This document shows, in pieces, positions 10,401 to 18,412 of a stretch of 64,000 nt of DNA (positions are counted from its first letter, which is position 1; every line of letters starts with the position of its first letter). Source of the DNA: Pseudoxanthomonas sp. Root65 (GTDB taxonomy: Bacteria; Pseudomonadota; Gammaproteobacteria; Xanthomonadales; Xanthomonadaceae). Position numbers and translations under genes: made by a program. A model generated the notes under the pieces. It did not search any database. It was given only the letters and a program-made list of their open reading frames with translations, and was not told the origin of the DNA. The DNA is taken from positions 852 to 64,851 of the forward strand of contig NZ_LMHA01000001.1 of the NCBI RefSeq assembly GCF_001427635.1, given 5' to 3'.

Positions 10401-13400
10401 AGAGCATCGCGCCGGCCGGCTGCGCCTGCATCAGGCGACCGCGACGTGCGACCAGGCGCAGCGCGTCCGGCAGCGCGAACACGCCCGCCAGGGTGGCGGC
10501 CACGAACTCACCGACGCTGTGGCCGACCATGACCGCCGGCACCACGCCATGCGACATCCACCAGCGGGCCAGCGAGTATTCGATGCTGAAGATCGCCGGC
10601 TGCATGATGGCAGTCGGAAGCAATGCGTCGCCGTCGTCGCCGAACACCAGCGCACGCAGGTCTTGGCCGAGCTCGGCATCGAGCACGCGTGCGCAGTCGT
10701 CGAACGCGGCACGGAACGCCGGCTCGCGCGCATACAGCGTGCGGCCCATGCCGGCGTACTGGCAGCCCTGACCGGGGAACATGAACACCACGTCCCCCGC
10801 CTGTGCCGGTCGCGACTTCGCAGCCGCCGCCGACAGGTCCGCGCTGCGCAGCTGCGTGACCGCGCCGGCGGCACTGTCAGCCGCCACGGCGATGCGGTGC
10901 GGAAACACCTTGCGCCCCACGGCCAGCGTCCATGCCACGTCGGCAAGGTTGGCATCGGGCGCGTTCTCCAGATGCTCGGCCAACCGTGCGGCGGCTTCCA
11001 CCAGTGCATCGGGCGTTCGCGCCGAGAGGGTCAGCAGTTGGGCGCCCTCCGCCGGTTCCGAGGGTGCGACGGCAGGCGCTTCCTCCATGACCACGTGCGC
11101 ATTGGTGCCTCCCACGCCGAAGGAACTGACGCCCGCGCGGCGCGGCTGGCCATCGACCGCTTCCCACGGCTGCAGTTCGCCACTCACGCGGAACGGCGTG
11201 CGCGCGAAGTCGATCACCGGATTCGCCTGGCGAAAATGCGCGGTCGGCGGCAGGCAGTGGTGGCGCAACGCATAGGCGGTCTTGATCACGCCAGCCGCAC
11301 CGGCCGCCATCAGCAGGTGGCCGACATTGCTCTTCACCGAACCGACCACGCAGAAGCCGGTATCGTCGGTGGCTTGTCGGAAGGCACGCGTCAGGCCCTC
11401 GATCTCGATGGGATCCCCCATCGGCGTCGCCGTGCCGTGCGCCTCCACGTAGCCGATGCTGCGCGCATCCACGCCCGCGTCGGCGTGCGCCATCGCGATC
11501 ACGGCCGCCTGCCCTTCGCTGCTCGGCGCGGTGAAGCTGGCCTTCTGGCCGCCGTCGTTGTTGATCGCCGCGCCACGCACCACGGCATGGATGGGATTGC
11601 CGTCGGCGATGGCGTCGGACAGGCGCTTCAGCAACACCACGGCCGCGCCATTGCTGAACACCGTGCCGCTGGCCTCGGCATCGAAACTGCGCGTATGGCC
11701 GTCGGCGGACAGCATGCCGCCTTCCTGGTACACGTGTCCGCTACGCACCGGGCAGGTCACGGCGATGCCACCGGCCAGCGCCATGCCGCAGCGGCCGGCA
11801 CGCAGGCTGTCGACTGCCTGGCTGATCGCGACCAGCGACGTGGAGCACGCGGTGTGCACGCTGACGGCCGGGCCGGTCAGGTTCAACTTGTGCGCCACGC
11901 GCGTGGCGATGTAGTCCTTCTCGTTGCCCAGCATCACCTGAAAAGCGCCGAGCTTGTCGATCAGGTCCGGGTGCGCCAGCACGTTGCGCTGGTAGTAGCT
12001 GGCGTTGTACATGCCGGCGAACACACCGACCGGGACCTCGCTGGCGTCCGGCACGTGGCCGGAGCGCTCCATGCATTCCCAGCATAGCTCCAGGAAGATG
12101 CGCTGCTGCGGGTCCATGAGCTCGGCTTCCTTCGGCGAGATGCCGAAGAACGCGGCGTCGAACCTGTCCACGTCATCGAAGACACCGCGCGCGGGCACGT
12201 AAGCCGGATGCGCACGCTGTTCCTCCGGGATGTCCAGGTCCAGTTCGTCGGCGGCGAACCGACTGACGCTGTCGCGACCGGCGCACAGGTTGTCCCAGAA
12301 TGCCTCCACCGTGGCTGCGCCGGGGAAGCGTCCGGCCATGCCGATGATGGCGATGGGCTCGTGCGCCGACGTTTCGCCACGCAGCGACAGACGCGAACGG
12401 TCCAGCGGCTCGCGCTGTCCGTCCGCCAGCGTGGCGGCAAGCTGTGCCGGCGTTGGTGCGCGGAACAGGGCCATCGCCGACACGTCACCCAGGCGCTCGC
12501 GGCGCGCAGCCTCCAGCACGCGGATCGCCAGCAGCGACGTCCCGCCGAGATCGAAGAAGTTGTCGTCGCGCCCCAGGTCTTCCAGGTCCAGGACCTCGGC
12601 AAAAATGCGGCAGAGTGCGGCCTCCTTCGCATCGCGTGGCGCGTCGTACGCGCCTGCCCACGCGGGCCGCTGCCGGCCAGGACGCGGCAGTTTGTGGCGA
12701 TCCAGTTTGCCGTTGGGCGACAGCGGCAACGCATCCAGCTGCACGTAGGCCACCGGCACCATGTAGTCGGGCAGCGCATCGACCAGGTGCTGGCGCAGGC
12801 GTTCGACATCCACGGGCGCGGCGCGTTCCTGCGGCGATACATAGGCGACAAGACGCTTCAAGCCCGGGGTGTCCTCGCGGGCGAGCACGCCGGCCTCGCG
12901 CACGCCGGGGAACGCCATCATCTGCGCCTCGATCTCGCCCAGTTCCACGCGGAAGCCACGGATCTTCACCTGGAAGTCCTGGCGCCCCAGGTATTCGATG
13001 GTCCCGTCCGGTAGCCAGCGTCCCAGGTCGCCGGTCCGGTACATGCGCGCACCGTCGGCCGCCACGAACGGATCCGGCAGGAACCGCTCGGCCGTCAGAT
13101 CGTCGCGCTGCAGATAGCCTCGCGCGACCACCGGGCCCGCGAGGTAGAGCTCGCCCACCACCCCGCACGGCAGCGGCTGTCCGTGCGCATCGAGCACGTA
13201 GACGCGCGCGTTGGCGATCGGCTTTCCGATGGTCGGCAGGCGCGGCCATGCACGCGGATCTTCCGGCAACGTCAGCGCCGTAACCACGTGCGTCTCCGTC
13301 GGCCCGTAGTGATTGTGCAGGCGGCAACCGGGCAGCTGCTCGAAGAAGCGCACGATCTTCGGTTCGATGCGCAGTTGCTCGCCCGCGGTGATGATCTCGC

Positions 13401-14946
13401 GCAGCACGCAGTCCGGACGCTCGCCGGGCGGCAGCGCGGCAAGATGCCCTTCCAGCCCTTCGGCCAGCATCTGCAGCGCGAAATACGGCAGGAACATGCG
13501 CTCCACGCGCTGTTCGACGATGTAGTCGAACAGCTTGCCCGTGCTCATGCGGGTGTCCTGGTCGATGGCGATCAGCGTGCCGCCCGTGGACAGCGTGGCG
13601 AACACTTCCTGGAAGGCGACATCGAAGCCGAGCGCGGCGAACTGCAATGTGCGCAGCGGCATGCTATTGCCCGACTCACGCGCCTGCCACTGGATCAGAT
13701 TGACCAGCGGCCCGTGCGGCATCGCCACGCCCTTGGGCTTGCCTGTCGAACCGGAGGTGTAGAGCACGTAGGCCAGGTTGGCCGACGACGCCGCGTTAGT
13801 CCCGTCCAGATCATGCGATGGCTGCTGGCGCCACGCGGCCTCGTCCGTTCCCAGTTCCACGACCGCCAGCGAGGCCGGCAACTGACCGAAGACCGCCTCG
13901 ACCGGCTGCTCCATGCCCGTCATCGTCAACAGCACGCGCGGGGTGCTGTCGGACAGCGTAAAGGCAAGACGCTCGGACGGATACGTCGGATCCAGGGGCA
14001 CATAGGCTGCGCCCGCCTTCAGCACGGCGAGCAAGCCGACCACCATCTCCATCCCGCGATCCAGGTAGATCGCCACACGGTCGTCGAGCCCGACGCCCAG
14101 GTGCTGCAGGTGTCGCGCGAGTTGGTTGGCACGCGCGTTCAACTCGGCATAGCCAAGACGGTGGGCGCCATGGACAAGCGCAATGGCCTCCGGGGTCCGT
14201 GCCACCTGCGCCTCGAATAGACGATGCACGGCCGCCACCGGATCGCGGGGCATGGCGGTCGCGTTCCCTTGCTCGATCGTTGCCCGCGCCTGCACAGACG
14301 ACAGCAACGGTAGCCGACACAGCGGCTGACTCGCATCGGAAGAGAGCCCGTCCAGCAGGTTCGACCAGGCCTCCAGCATCTGTTGCAGCGCCTGCGAAGA
14401 GAACGCGCCGGTCGAGCTGCGCATGACCACCGTGTCGGCAGTGATCGCCAGGTCGAGTTCCACTGTCTCCGGCGCGTGGCTGTTGACGCCGGCAAGGAAG
14501 GGGCGTTGCCGCTCCTCATCTGCCAACCCGCTCAGATCGGCCAGTCGTTCGGACGTCAGGCCGACAAGCGCCTCTTCGGCGGCACGCTGCGTCCGCAGCT
14601 GCGTCAGCGCGGAGGTGATCGTCGTACCGTCATCGACATCGAAGCGCAATGCGAGCAGACCCACGTCGCCGTCGCCTTCGATAGAGGTGACCAGTACGAC
14701 AGCACTCTGGTTCGTCAGGCGTGCCAACAGCAGTGCCCACAGCACGCTGGCGACATCGCCAGCGTCGGCCGGGATCCGACCTGATACGGTCGCAAGAGAC
14801 GGCGGCAGCGCCGCCTCGATCCGTATGCCCTCACCGGTCGATGGCTGGCGCCAAGGCATGTCCGGATAAGCGACCGTACCCGACAGGACCTCCTGCCAGT
14901 AGCTGGCGCTGTCAGCGTAAGTACCCACCGATCCCCACCCTGCCAT
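7492..14946 (-). CDS. Hybrid NRPS-PKS with aminotransferase: (C)-A-PCP-KS-AT-ACP-AMT
   Basis: The protein has 2484 aa. Residues 1-230 resemble only the second half of a condensation domain, without HHxxxDG. An A domain follows (YTSGSTG ~400, HNHYGPTE), with pocket read as D-V-Q-F-I-A-H-V-V-K, matching proline codes. Then come a PCP (LGGTS ~800), a KS with TACSTS (~1035), EAHGTATPMGDP and SNVGH, an AT with GHSVGE (~1477) and HAFH (~1576, typical of malonyl-CoA), and an ACP with LGLDSL (~1802). An Ala/Pro-rich linker leads to a PLP aminotransferase of the glutamate-1-semialdehyde type with FDEVITGFR and the lysine in TYGKVVGGGYP (~2267). No KR or DH domain is present, so the beta-keto group is probably transaminated, as in mycosubtilin/iturin-type synthetases. 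The ATG at 14946 has AGGGA 9 nt upstream; 14955 is an alternative. The end overlaps the next gene by 4 nt. Confidence 0.92.
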   Translation of the reverse strand: MAGWGSVGTYADSASYWQEVLSGTVAYPDMPWRQPSTGEGIRIEAALPPSLATVSGRIPADAGDVASVLWALLLARLTNQSAVVLVTSIEGDGDVGLLALRFDVDDGTTITSALTQLRTQRAAEEALVGLTSERLADLSGLADEERQRPFLAGVNSHAPETVELDLAITADTVVMRSSTGAFSSQALQQMLEAWSNLLDGLSSDASQPLCRLPLLSSVQARATIEQGNATAMPRDPVAAVHRLFEAQVARTPEAIALVHGAHRLGYAELNARANQLARHLQHLGVGLDDRVAIYLDRGMEMVVGLLAVLKAGAAYVPLDPTYPSERLAFTLSDSTPRVLLTMTGMEQPVEAVFGQLPASLAVVELGTDEAAWRQQPSHDLDGTNAASSANLAYVLYTSGSTGKPKGVAMPHGPLVNLIQWQARESGNSMPLRTLQFAALGFDVAFQEVFATLSTGGTLIAIDQDTRMSTGKLFDYIVEQRVERMFLPYFALQMLAEGLEGHLAALPPGERPDCVLREIITAGEQLRIEPKIVRFFEQLPGCRLHNHYGPTETHVVTALTLPEDPRAWPRLPTIGKPIANARVYVLDAHGQPLPCGVVGELYLAGPVVARGYLQRDDLTAERFLPDPFVAADGARMYRTGDLGRWLPDGTIEYLGRQDFQVKIRGFRVELGEIEAQMMAFPGVREAGVLAREDTPGLKRLVAYVSPQERAAPVDVERLRQHLVDALPDYMVPVAYVQLDALPLSPNGKLDRHKLPRPGRQRPAWAGAYDAPRDAKEAALCRIFAEVLDLEDLGRDDNFFDLGGTSLLAIRVLEAARRERLGDVSAMALFRAPTPAQLAATLADGQREPLDRSRLSLRGETSAHEPIAIIGMAGRFPGAATVEAFWDNLCAGRDSVSRFAADELDLDIPEEQRAHPAYVPARGVFDDVDRFDAAFFGISPKEAELMDPQQRIFLELCWECMERSGHVPDASEVPVGVFAGMYNASYYQRNVLAHPDLIDKLGAFQVMLGNEKDYIATRVAHKLNLTGPAVSVHTACSTSLVAISQAVDSLRAGRCGMALAGGIAVTCPVRSGHVYQEGGMLSADGHTRSFDAEASGTVFSNGAAVVLLKRLSDAIADGNPIHAVVRGAAINNDGGQKASFTAPSSEGQAAVIAMAHADAGVDARSIGYVEAHGTATPMGDPIEIEGLTRAFRQATDDTGFCVVGSVKSNVGHLLMAAGAAGVIKTAYALRHHCLPPTAHFRQANPVIDFARTPFRVSGELQPWEAVDGQPRRAGVSSFGVGGTNAHVVMEEAPAVAPSEPAEGAQLLTLSARTPDALVEAAARLAEHLENAPDANLADVAWTLAVGRKVFPHRIAVAADSAAGAVTQLRSADLSAAAAKSRPAQAGDVVFMFPGQGCQYAGMGRTLYAREPAFRAAFDDCARVLDAELGQDLRALVFGDDGDALLPTAIMQPAIFSIEYSLARWWMSHGVVPAVMVGHSVGEFVAATLAGVFALPDALRLVARRGRLMQAQPAGAMLSVRLSLDALLPRLPDALSLAAENAPGACVVAGPHEAIAAFQQQLEGEGVACRALKTSHAFHSSMMDAVVPVFRAEVEALARNAPSLPILSTATGAWLDDHQAVSSDYWSRHLREPVRFSSAIAQLLDRPGRVLLEIGPRNTLATLSRQQPQLQKQRIAAVASLADNVEGEQAALLGAFGQLWSHGIAVSAAALDRRDRRLRLRLPTYPFEKKRYWVEAHEVVPRTVVPHPSMAAPAVPEPLMSVVTELAPPAPDRRPRIAAQLREVFEDVAGFELSDADGDANFIELGLDSLMLTQVALQLQKTFPVRITFRQLMGEYASLDRLTQGLDAQLPAEAAPAPVAVTTVVQAVEQTTTAMPAMPASLPAAPLAPAPIQALANGDALSQLIAQQMQLMSQQLALLAGTSPAPLAVAPIATPPAVAAAVAAPVPTPALAPVRSDVAAVADEEAALAHTRYDVKKAFGAIARIDAHNGTELNPHQRERLDGFIRRYTARTPKSKAYTQQHRAHMADPRVVTGFRPLTKEIVYQIVVERSKGSHVWDIDGHEYVDALNGFGTSLFGWQPDFVVQAVKQQIDDGYEIGPMHPLAGEVSQLVCELTGHDRAALCNTGSEAVLGAMRIARTATGRETIVVFSGSYHGINDEVIVRGTKKLRAVPAAPGILRNTAEKVLVLDYGTPETLQIIRERAHELAAVLVEPVQSRRPDFQPVEFLKEVRKITADAGAVLIFDEVITGFRSHPGGAQALFDIRADLCTYGKVVGGGYPIGVMAGKREYMDALDGGYWQYGDDSTPPAGVTYFAGTFVRHPLTLAAAKASLLHMKEHGAALQQRLNERTAAMAAELNAFSASVGAPVRIKHFASLWRTHFDEEHPLQDLLFAMMRSRGIHILDNFPCFFTTAHSEADFQAIAKAWKEAVLELQEAQLLPRSVLMPLTVMDADKPIVPGARLGRDHEGRPAWYVENPEVPGQYMRVSA

Positions 14947-15153
14947 TGCTGGCATTCCCTGTTCACACCCATCAACGTACGCCGCGACGGGATGAGGCCA
15001 ATGGCCGCGATGGAATCAAGGGACGAATCCGTCAAGCGATCGTTCGTCTTCACGCTTGAGTGCGGAGTGCCGCAGGTAAATCCGAGCCGGCGGTTCGCCC
15101 CGCCGAGGCGTGTTCCCATCAGGTCCGCTGCGCGCCGCAGCGGAGGGACCGGC

Positions 15154-16548
15154 TCAGCGCGCGCCGCGACCGAACAGCACCACTTCCACCGTCTGCAACA
15201 GGATCATCATGTCGAAGACGAGACCGTGGTTCTTGACGTAGAAGAGGTCAAACTTCAGCTTCTCCTCGGCATCCTTCACCGAGGCGCCGTACGGATATCG
15301 CAGCTGCGCCCAACCAGTCAGGCCCGGTTTCACGCAATGACGGACGCGGTAGTAGCGGACCTCATCGTTCAGCATGTCGACGAACTGCGGCCGCTCGGGC
15401 CGCGGCCCCACGAAGCTCATGTCGCCGCGCAGTACCGCGAACAGCTGCGGCAACTCGTCGAGCCGCGTCTTGCGGATGAAACGGCCGACGCGCGTCGTCC
15501 GGTCGTCGTCCTTGCTCGCCCAGACCGCGACACCGCCCTTCTCCGCGTCCGTTCGCATGCTGCGGAACTTGGTCAGCTTGAAGTGGTTGCCGCGCTCGCC
15601 CACGCGGATCTGGCTGTACAGCACCGGCCCCCCCGATTCCAGCCATACGGCCAGCGCGGTCAGCAGCATCAGTGGCCAGGCAAGCAGCAGCAGCGCGCCA
15701 GCCGCCAGCAGGTCGAAGAACCGCTTGCTGAGCCGCCGCGGCGTGGAGTAGTCGAAACCACCGGAGAACACCAGCCATGACGGGTCGACGATGTTCAGCT
15801 GCACCATGCCGGCTTCGCGCTCGAAGAACGTCGACAGGTCGATCACGTTCACACCTTGCTGCACGCACTGCAGCATGTCTTCCATCGGCAAACCGCCGCG
15901 ACGTTCGTCCGGTGCGATCACCAACTCGTCGATCTGCAGTTCTTCCACCAGATCGGCCAGCGTGCTCTCGGGCTTGAGCAACAACTCCTCCCGCACGACC
16001 ACCGGCTGTCCGTCAACCGGCACGAAGCCGACGATCATGAAGCTGCGGCGATCCGCCTTGCGCCGCATCCGACTGTTGATCAGGTCCGCGTTGTTGCCCG
16101 CGCCCAGCACCAGCAGGCGCTGCTTCAGCACGTCGGTGCGGAACAGGCTGACCGACAGCATCCGCACCGCCACGATGGCGACCGCCGAGATCGCCAGCGA
16201 CAGCGCCAGCACGCCGCGACCGATGTAGGCCTGCGGCACGACGTAGTACAGCACCACCAGCGCAACGCCGCCGAGGACGAACGACAACAGGAACCGCAGG
16301 AAGAAGTCCATGCGGCTGTGCCGCATGTGCACCTGGTACAGGCCGAACGCGGCCATGGCACCCGTGAGGCATAGTGCCACCAGCAGCGCACGCGCCGGCG
16401 CGTGCTCGACGAACTCCAGGTGGGTCTCATGATCATTGAGGAAGCGCAACCAGGCCGAGCCCAGCACGGCAAGCACGATGATCACTACTTCCAGCAGCCA
16501 CAGGAACCGGATGGCCCTGGACTTCTGACTGGCATGGGTCGATTTCAT
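15154..16548 (-). CDS. Undecaprenyl-phosphate sugar phosphotransferase, PEP-CTERM-associated (EpsB_2-like)
   Basis: A 464-aa inner-membrane enzyme. Four or five N-terminal transmembrane segments (~residues 12-140) are followed by a Rossmann-like region (LLVLGAGNNADLI). The C-terminal half is a bacterial sugar transferase domain with its membrane hairpin (KRFFDLLAAG), KFRSMRTDAE, TRLDELPQLF, SFVGPRPERP and KPGLTGWAQLRYPYG. Such enzymes move a sugar-1-phosphate onto undecaprenyl phosphate and start exopolysaccharide repeats. The overall arrangement resembles the EpsB_2 family of PEP-CTERM/exosortase loci, but this is judged by eye. I chose the ATG at 16548, which has GGGGAAG just upstream; the frame is open further 5' without good signals. 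The gap to the NRPS-PKS gene is 207 nt, so cotranscription is possible but unproven. Confidence 0.88.
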   Translation of the reverse strand: MKSTHASQKSRAIRFLWLLEVVIIVLAVLGSAWLRFLNDHETHLEFVEHAPARALLVALCLTGAMAAFGLYQVHMRHSRMDFFLRFLLSFVLGGVALVVLYYVVPQAYIGRGVLALSLAISAVAIVAVRMLSVSLFRTDVLKQRLLVLGAGNNADLINSRMRRKADRRSFMIVGFVPVDGQPVVVREELLLKPESTLADLVEELQIDELVIAPDERRGGLPMEDMLQCVQQGVNVIDLSTFFEREAGMVQLNIVDPSWLVFSGGFDYSTPRRLSKRFFDLLAAGALLLLAWPLMLLTALAVWLESGGPVLYSQIRVGERGNHFKLTKFRSMRTDAEKGGVAVWASKDDDRTTRVGRFIRKTRLDELPQLFAVLRGDMSFVGPRPERPQFVDMLNDEVRYYRVRHCVKPGLTGWAQLRYPYGASVKDAEEKLKFDLFYVKNHGLVFDMMILLQTVEVVLFGRGAR

Positions 16549-16686
16549 TGCTTCCCCTGTGTGTGCGCCTGGCTGCGCTGTTCGTCGCTGACTCAGCCTG
16601 CCGCCCGACCGAACAGCCCTGCCTCTGACGCCCTTCTCCACCACAAGAACGCAAAACGCCACGCATCCGGACACGATGCTTCGGCG

Positions 16687-17478
16687 TTATGGCTGCGCGC
16701 TCTCGCCCATCGGCCACGGCCGGCCAGCGACGCATACGATGTCGGGCCTGCACGACACGGCGCACACGACATCGGGTCCCAGATCCAGCAGATCGGTGCG
16801 CACCCGCATGAATCGGCCGGGATGCAAGGCTGTCGGCTCCCCCTCAGGCAAGGCGAACGTATCCATTTCCCGCGCCAGCCCGACTCCTGCGGCCTTGAGG
16901 AACGCCTCCTTGCGCACCCACAGGTCGAGCAGCGCGGCGCCGCGCCCAGCATCACGGCGCCCGGCGATACGCGTTCGCTCATCGCCATGGCAAATCCGTT
17001 CGGCGATGTCGGCCATGGCATCGACGCGCTGGACCGGCTCGATGTCCACCCCGATGGGGCCGTGCAGGCTCACTGCCACCGCGACATGGCCGTCCGAATG
17101 ACTCAGGCTGGTGTCCACCTGCAGGCCCTCGAGTAGCGGGCGTCCGTGCGCGTCGCGCGCGAGGGGCACACGCGCCGGCACCAGGCCCAGGGCCTGTGCG
17201 AGCAACAGGCGATGCAGCGCATACGCGAGCGCCAAGCGGTCGCGGTCCCTCTCGCGCCGCTGACGTCGCACGCGTTCGTGCTCGTGCGCATCGAGGATGC
17301 CCAACGAATCGACCGTCCAAGCGCGCCAGTCATTCAACGCGAACACCGCCACCAAGGCGTTCTGCCGAAGCAACTCCGAAAAACACCCGCTGCCGAACCC
17401 TTGCGGAAACGCGGACGCCAAGGGCATCTTCAACGGGGGCTGGACGCGATGGGGAAGTTGCGCAGCGACGAACGACAT
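16687..17478 (-). CDS. 4'-phosphopantetheinyl transferase (Sfp/EntD type)
   Basis: The protein has 263 aa. It has the family's three signatures: SLSHSDGHVAVAVS (the early substrate/CoA loop), GVDIEPV (Mg-binding Asp/Glu) and WVRKEAFLKAAGVGL (the W-KE-K helix). It transfers the phosphopantetheine arm from CoA to the conserved serine of carrier proteins. The four PCP/ACP domains encoded just downstream are the obvious clients, and PPTases are commonly clustered with such synthetases. It is the first gene of the minus-strand block, 138 nt upstream of the sugar transferase. The very basic, arginine-rich stretch before residue 80 is unusual but in frame. Confidence 0.9.
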   Translation of the reverse strand: MSFVAAQLPHRVQPPLKMPLASAFPQGFGSGCFSELLRQNALVAVFALNDWRAWTVDSLGILDAHEHERVRRQRRERDRDRLALAYALHRLLLAQALGLVPARVPLARDAHGRPLLEGLQVDTSLSHSDGHVAVAVSLHGPIGVDIEPVQRVDAMADIAERICHGDERTRIAGRRDAGRGAALLDLWVRKEAFLKAAGVGLAREMDTFALPEGEPTALHPGRFMRVRTDLLDLGPDVVCAVSCRPDIVCVAGRPWPMGESAQP

Positions 17479-17578
17479 GCCGGGTCACGAGCGCCGACGG
17501 GGCGCGATACCTGCATCACGCACGCAGCGACAGGAACAGGCCACCCGCGGAATTCGGGTTCGCGATGCAGACGCGGAA

Positions 17579-17616
17579 ACGCAAAGAGCCAGCGGATGGC
17601 CGCTGGCTCTTTGCGT
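17579..17616 (-). terminator. Strong hairpin downstream of tRNA-Arg
   Basis: A perfect 17-bp stem (17579-17595 with 17600-17616) closes on the 4-nt loop ATGG. It lies 5 nt past the 3' end of the tRNA-Arg gene. On the minus strand the stem ends in CTCTTTGCGT and only a short T run follows. A terminator for the tRNA transcript is the simplest reading. Confidence 0.6.
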
Positions 17617-17621
17617 TGTAA

Positions 17622-17698
17622 TGGCGCGCCCGGAGAGATTCGAACTCCCGACCGCCTGGTTCGTAGCCAGGTACTCTATCCAGCTGAGCTACGGGCGC
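17622..17698 (-). tRNA. tRNA-Arg (anticodon ACG)
   Basis: A 77-nt cloverleaf with encoded CCA. The acceptor pairs GCGCCCG with CGGGCGC, discriminator G. The anticodon loop CTACGAA gives ACG, whose A34 is normally edited to inosine. The T arm carries GTTCGAATC. The other tRNA of this pair lies about 190 nt upstream. Confidence 0.97.
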
Positions 17699-17884
17699 GT
17701 GAGGAGCGGAATTATGCGTGAAGCTTTTTCCACTCGTCAATCTTTTTTCTACTTCTTTCTGCATCCTACGGCGTCTTGGCAGAGCGCTTTCGGAGAACAC
17801 GGCATGAGCAGAACTTTCCTGCAACGCCGATACCGCTACCCGAATGCAGGCCTCTTCAAGGAGGCTCCGGGACAGGCTTCAAAC

Positions 17885-17977
17885 TGGCGGAGTGAGAGGG
17901 ATTCGAACCCTCGATAAGGCTTTTGACCCTATACTCCCTTAGCAGGGGAGCCCCTTCAGCCGCTCGGGCATCACTCC
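17885..17977 (-). tRNA. tRNA-Ser (anticodon GCU)
   Basis: A 93-nt class II tRNA with encoded CCA. The acceptor pairs GGAGTGA with TCACTCC, the anticodon loop CTGCTAA gives GCT, and a long variable arm is present, as expected for serine. It is read on the minus strand, between csrA and tRNA-Arg, as in related xanthomonads. Confidence 0.97.
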
Positions 17978-18051
17978 GGTTTGACGCACGTTGCAGGCAA
18001 GCTGCAGCGGCCGCATAGGATAGCGGCTCACCGCGCAGGCGGCAAACAAAA

Positions 18052-18261
18052 TCACTCGGACGTGACGTTCTCCGACGAGGACGGCGAGGAAATCTCTTCG
18101 CCGCGCTGGATGCGCTGATAGATTTCTTCGCGATGCACCGCCACGTCCTTGGGCGCGGTGATGCCGATGCGAACCTGGTTGCCTTTGACGCCGAGCACGG
18201 TCACCGTGACCGAATCGCCGATCATCAGGGTTTCGCCGACACGGCGGGTCAAGATCAACAT
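18052..18261 (-). CDS. csrA: Carbon storage regulator CsrA/RsmA
   Basis: A 69-aa RNA-binding dimer. The N-terminus [15 protein letters not shown] is nearly invariant in the family. [17 protein letters not shown] and [17 protein letters not shown] follow, and then an acidic/serine-rich tail. It binds GGA motifs in mRNA leaders and controls translation and stability, typically for biofilm, motility and secondary metabolism; in Xanthomonas RsmA controls virulence and exopolysaccharide. It follows alaS on the same strand with a 151-nt gap that probably holds its own promoter, and precedes tRNA-Ser. This alaS-csrA-tRNA-Ser order is common in gammaproteobacteria. Confidence 0.97.
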   Translation of the reverse strand: MLILTRRVGETLMIGDSVTVTVLGVKGNQVRIGITAPKDVAVHREEIYQRIQRGEEISSPSSSENVTSE

Positions 18262-18412
18262 GTTTCTTCTCCGTAATCCGGCAAAGGATAGTGCCGGGGG
18301 CGCGCTGGCTCCGTGAAAATGGGCCGTCGGCTTCCTGGTACATTCATGAACTTAAAGCATGTTAGCGGCCGGGGGCATGCGGCCGCAAGCACCGATTGGG
18401 CCAAGACGGGGG

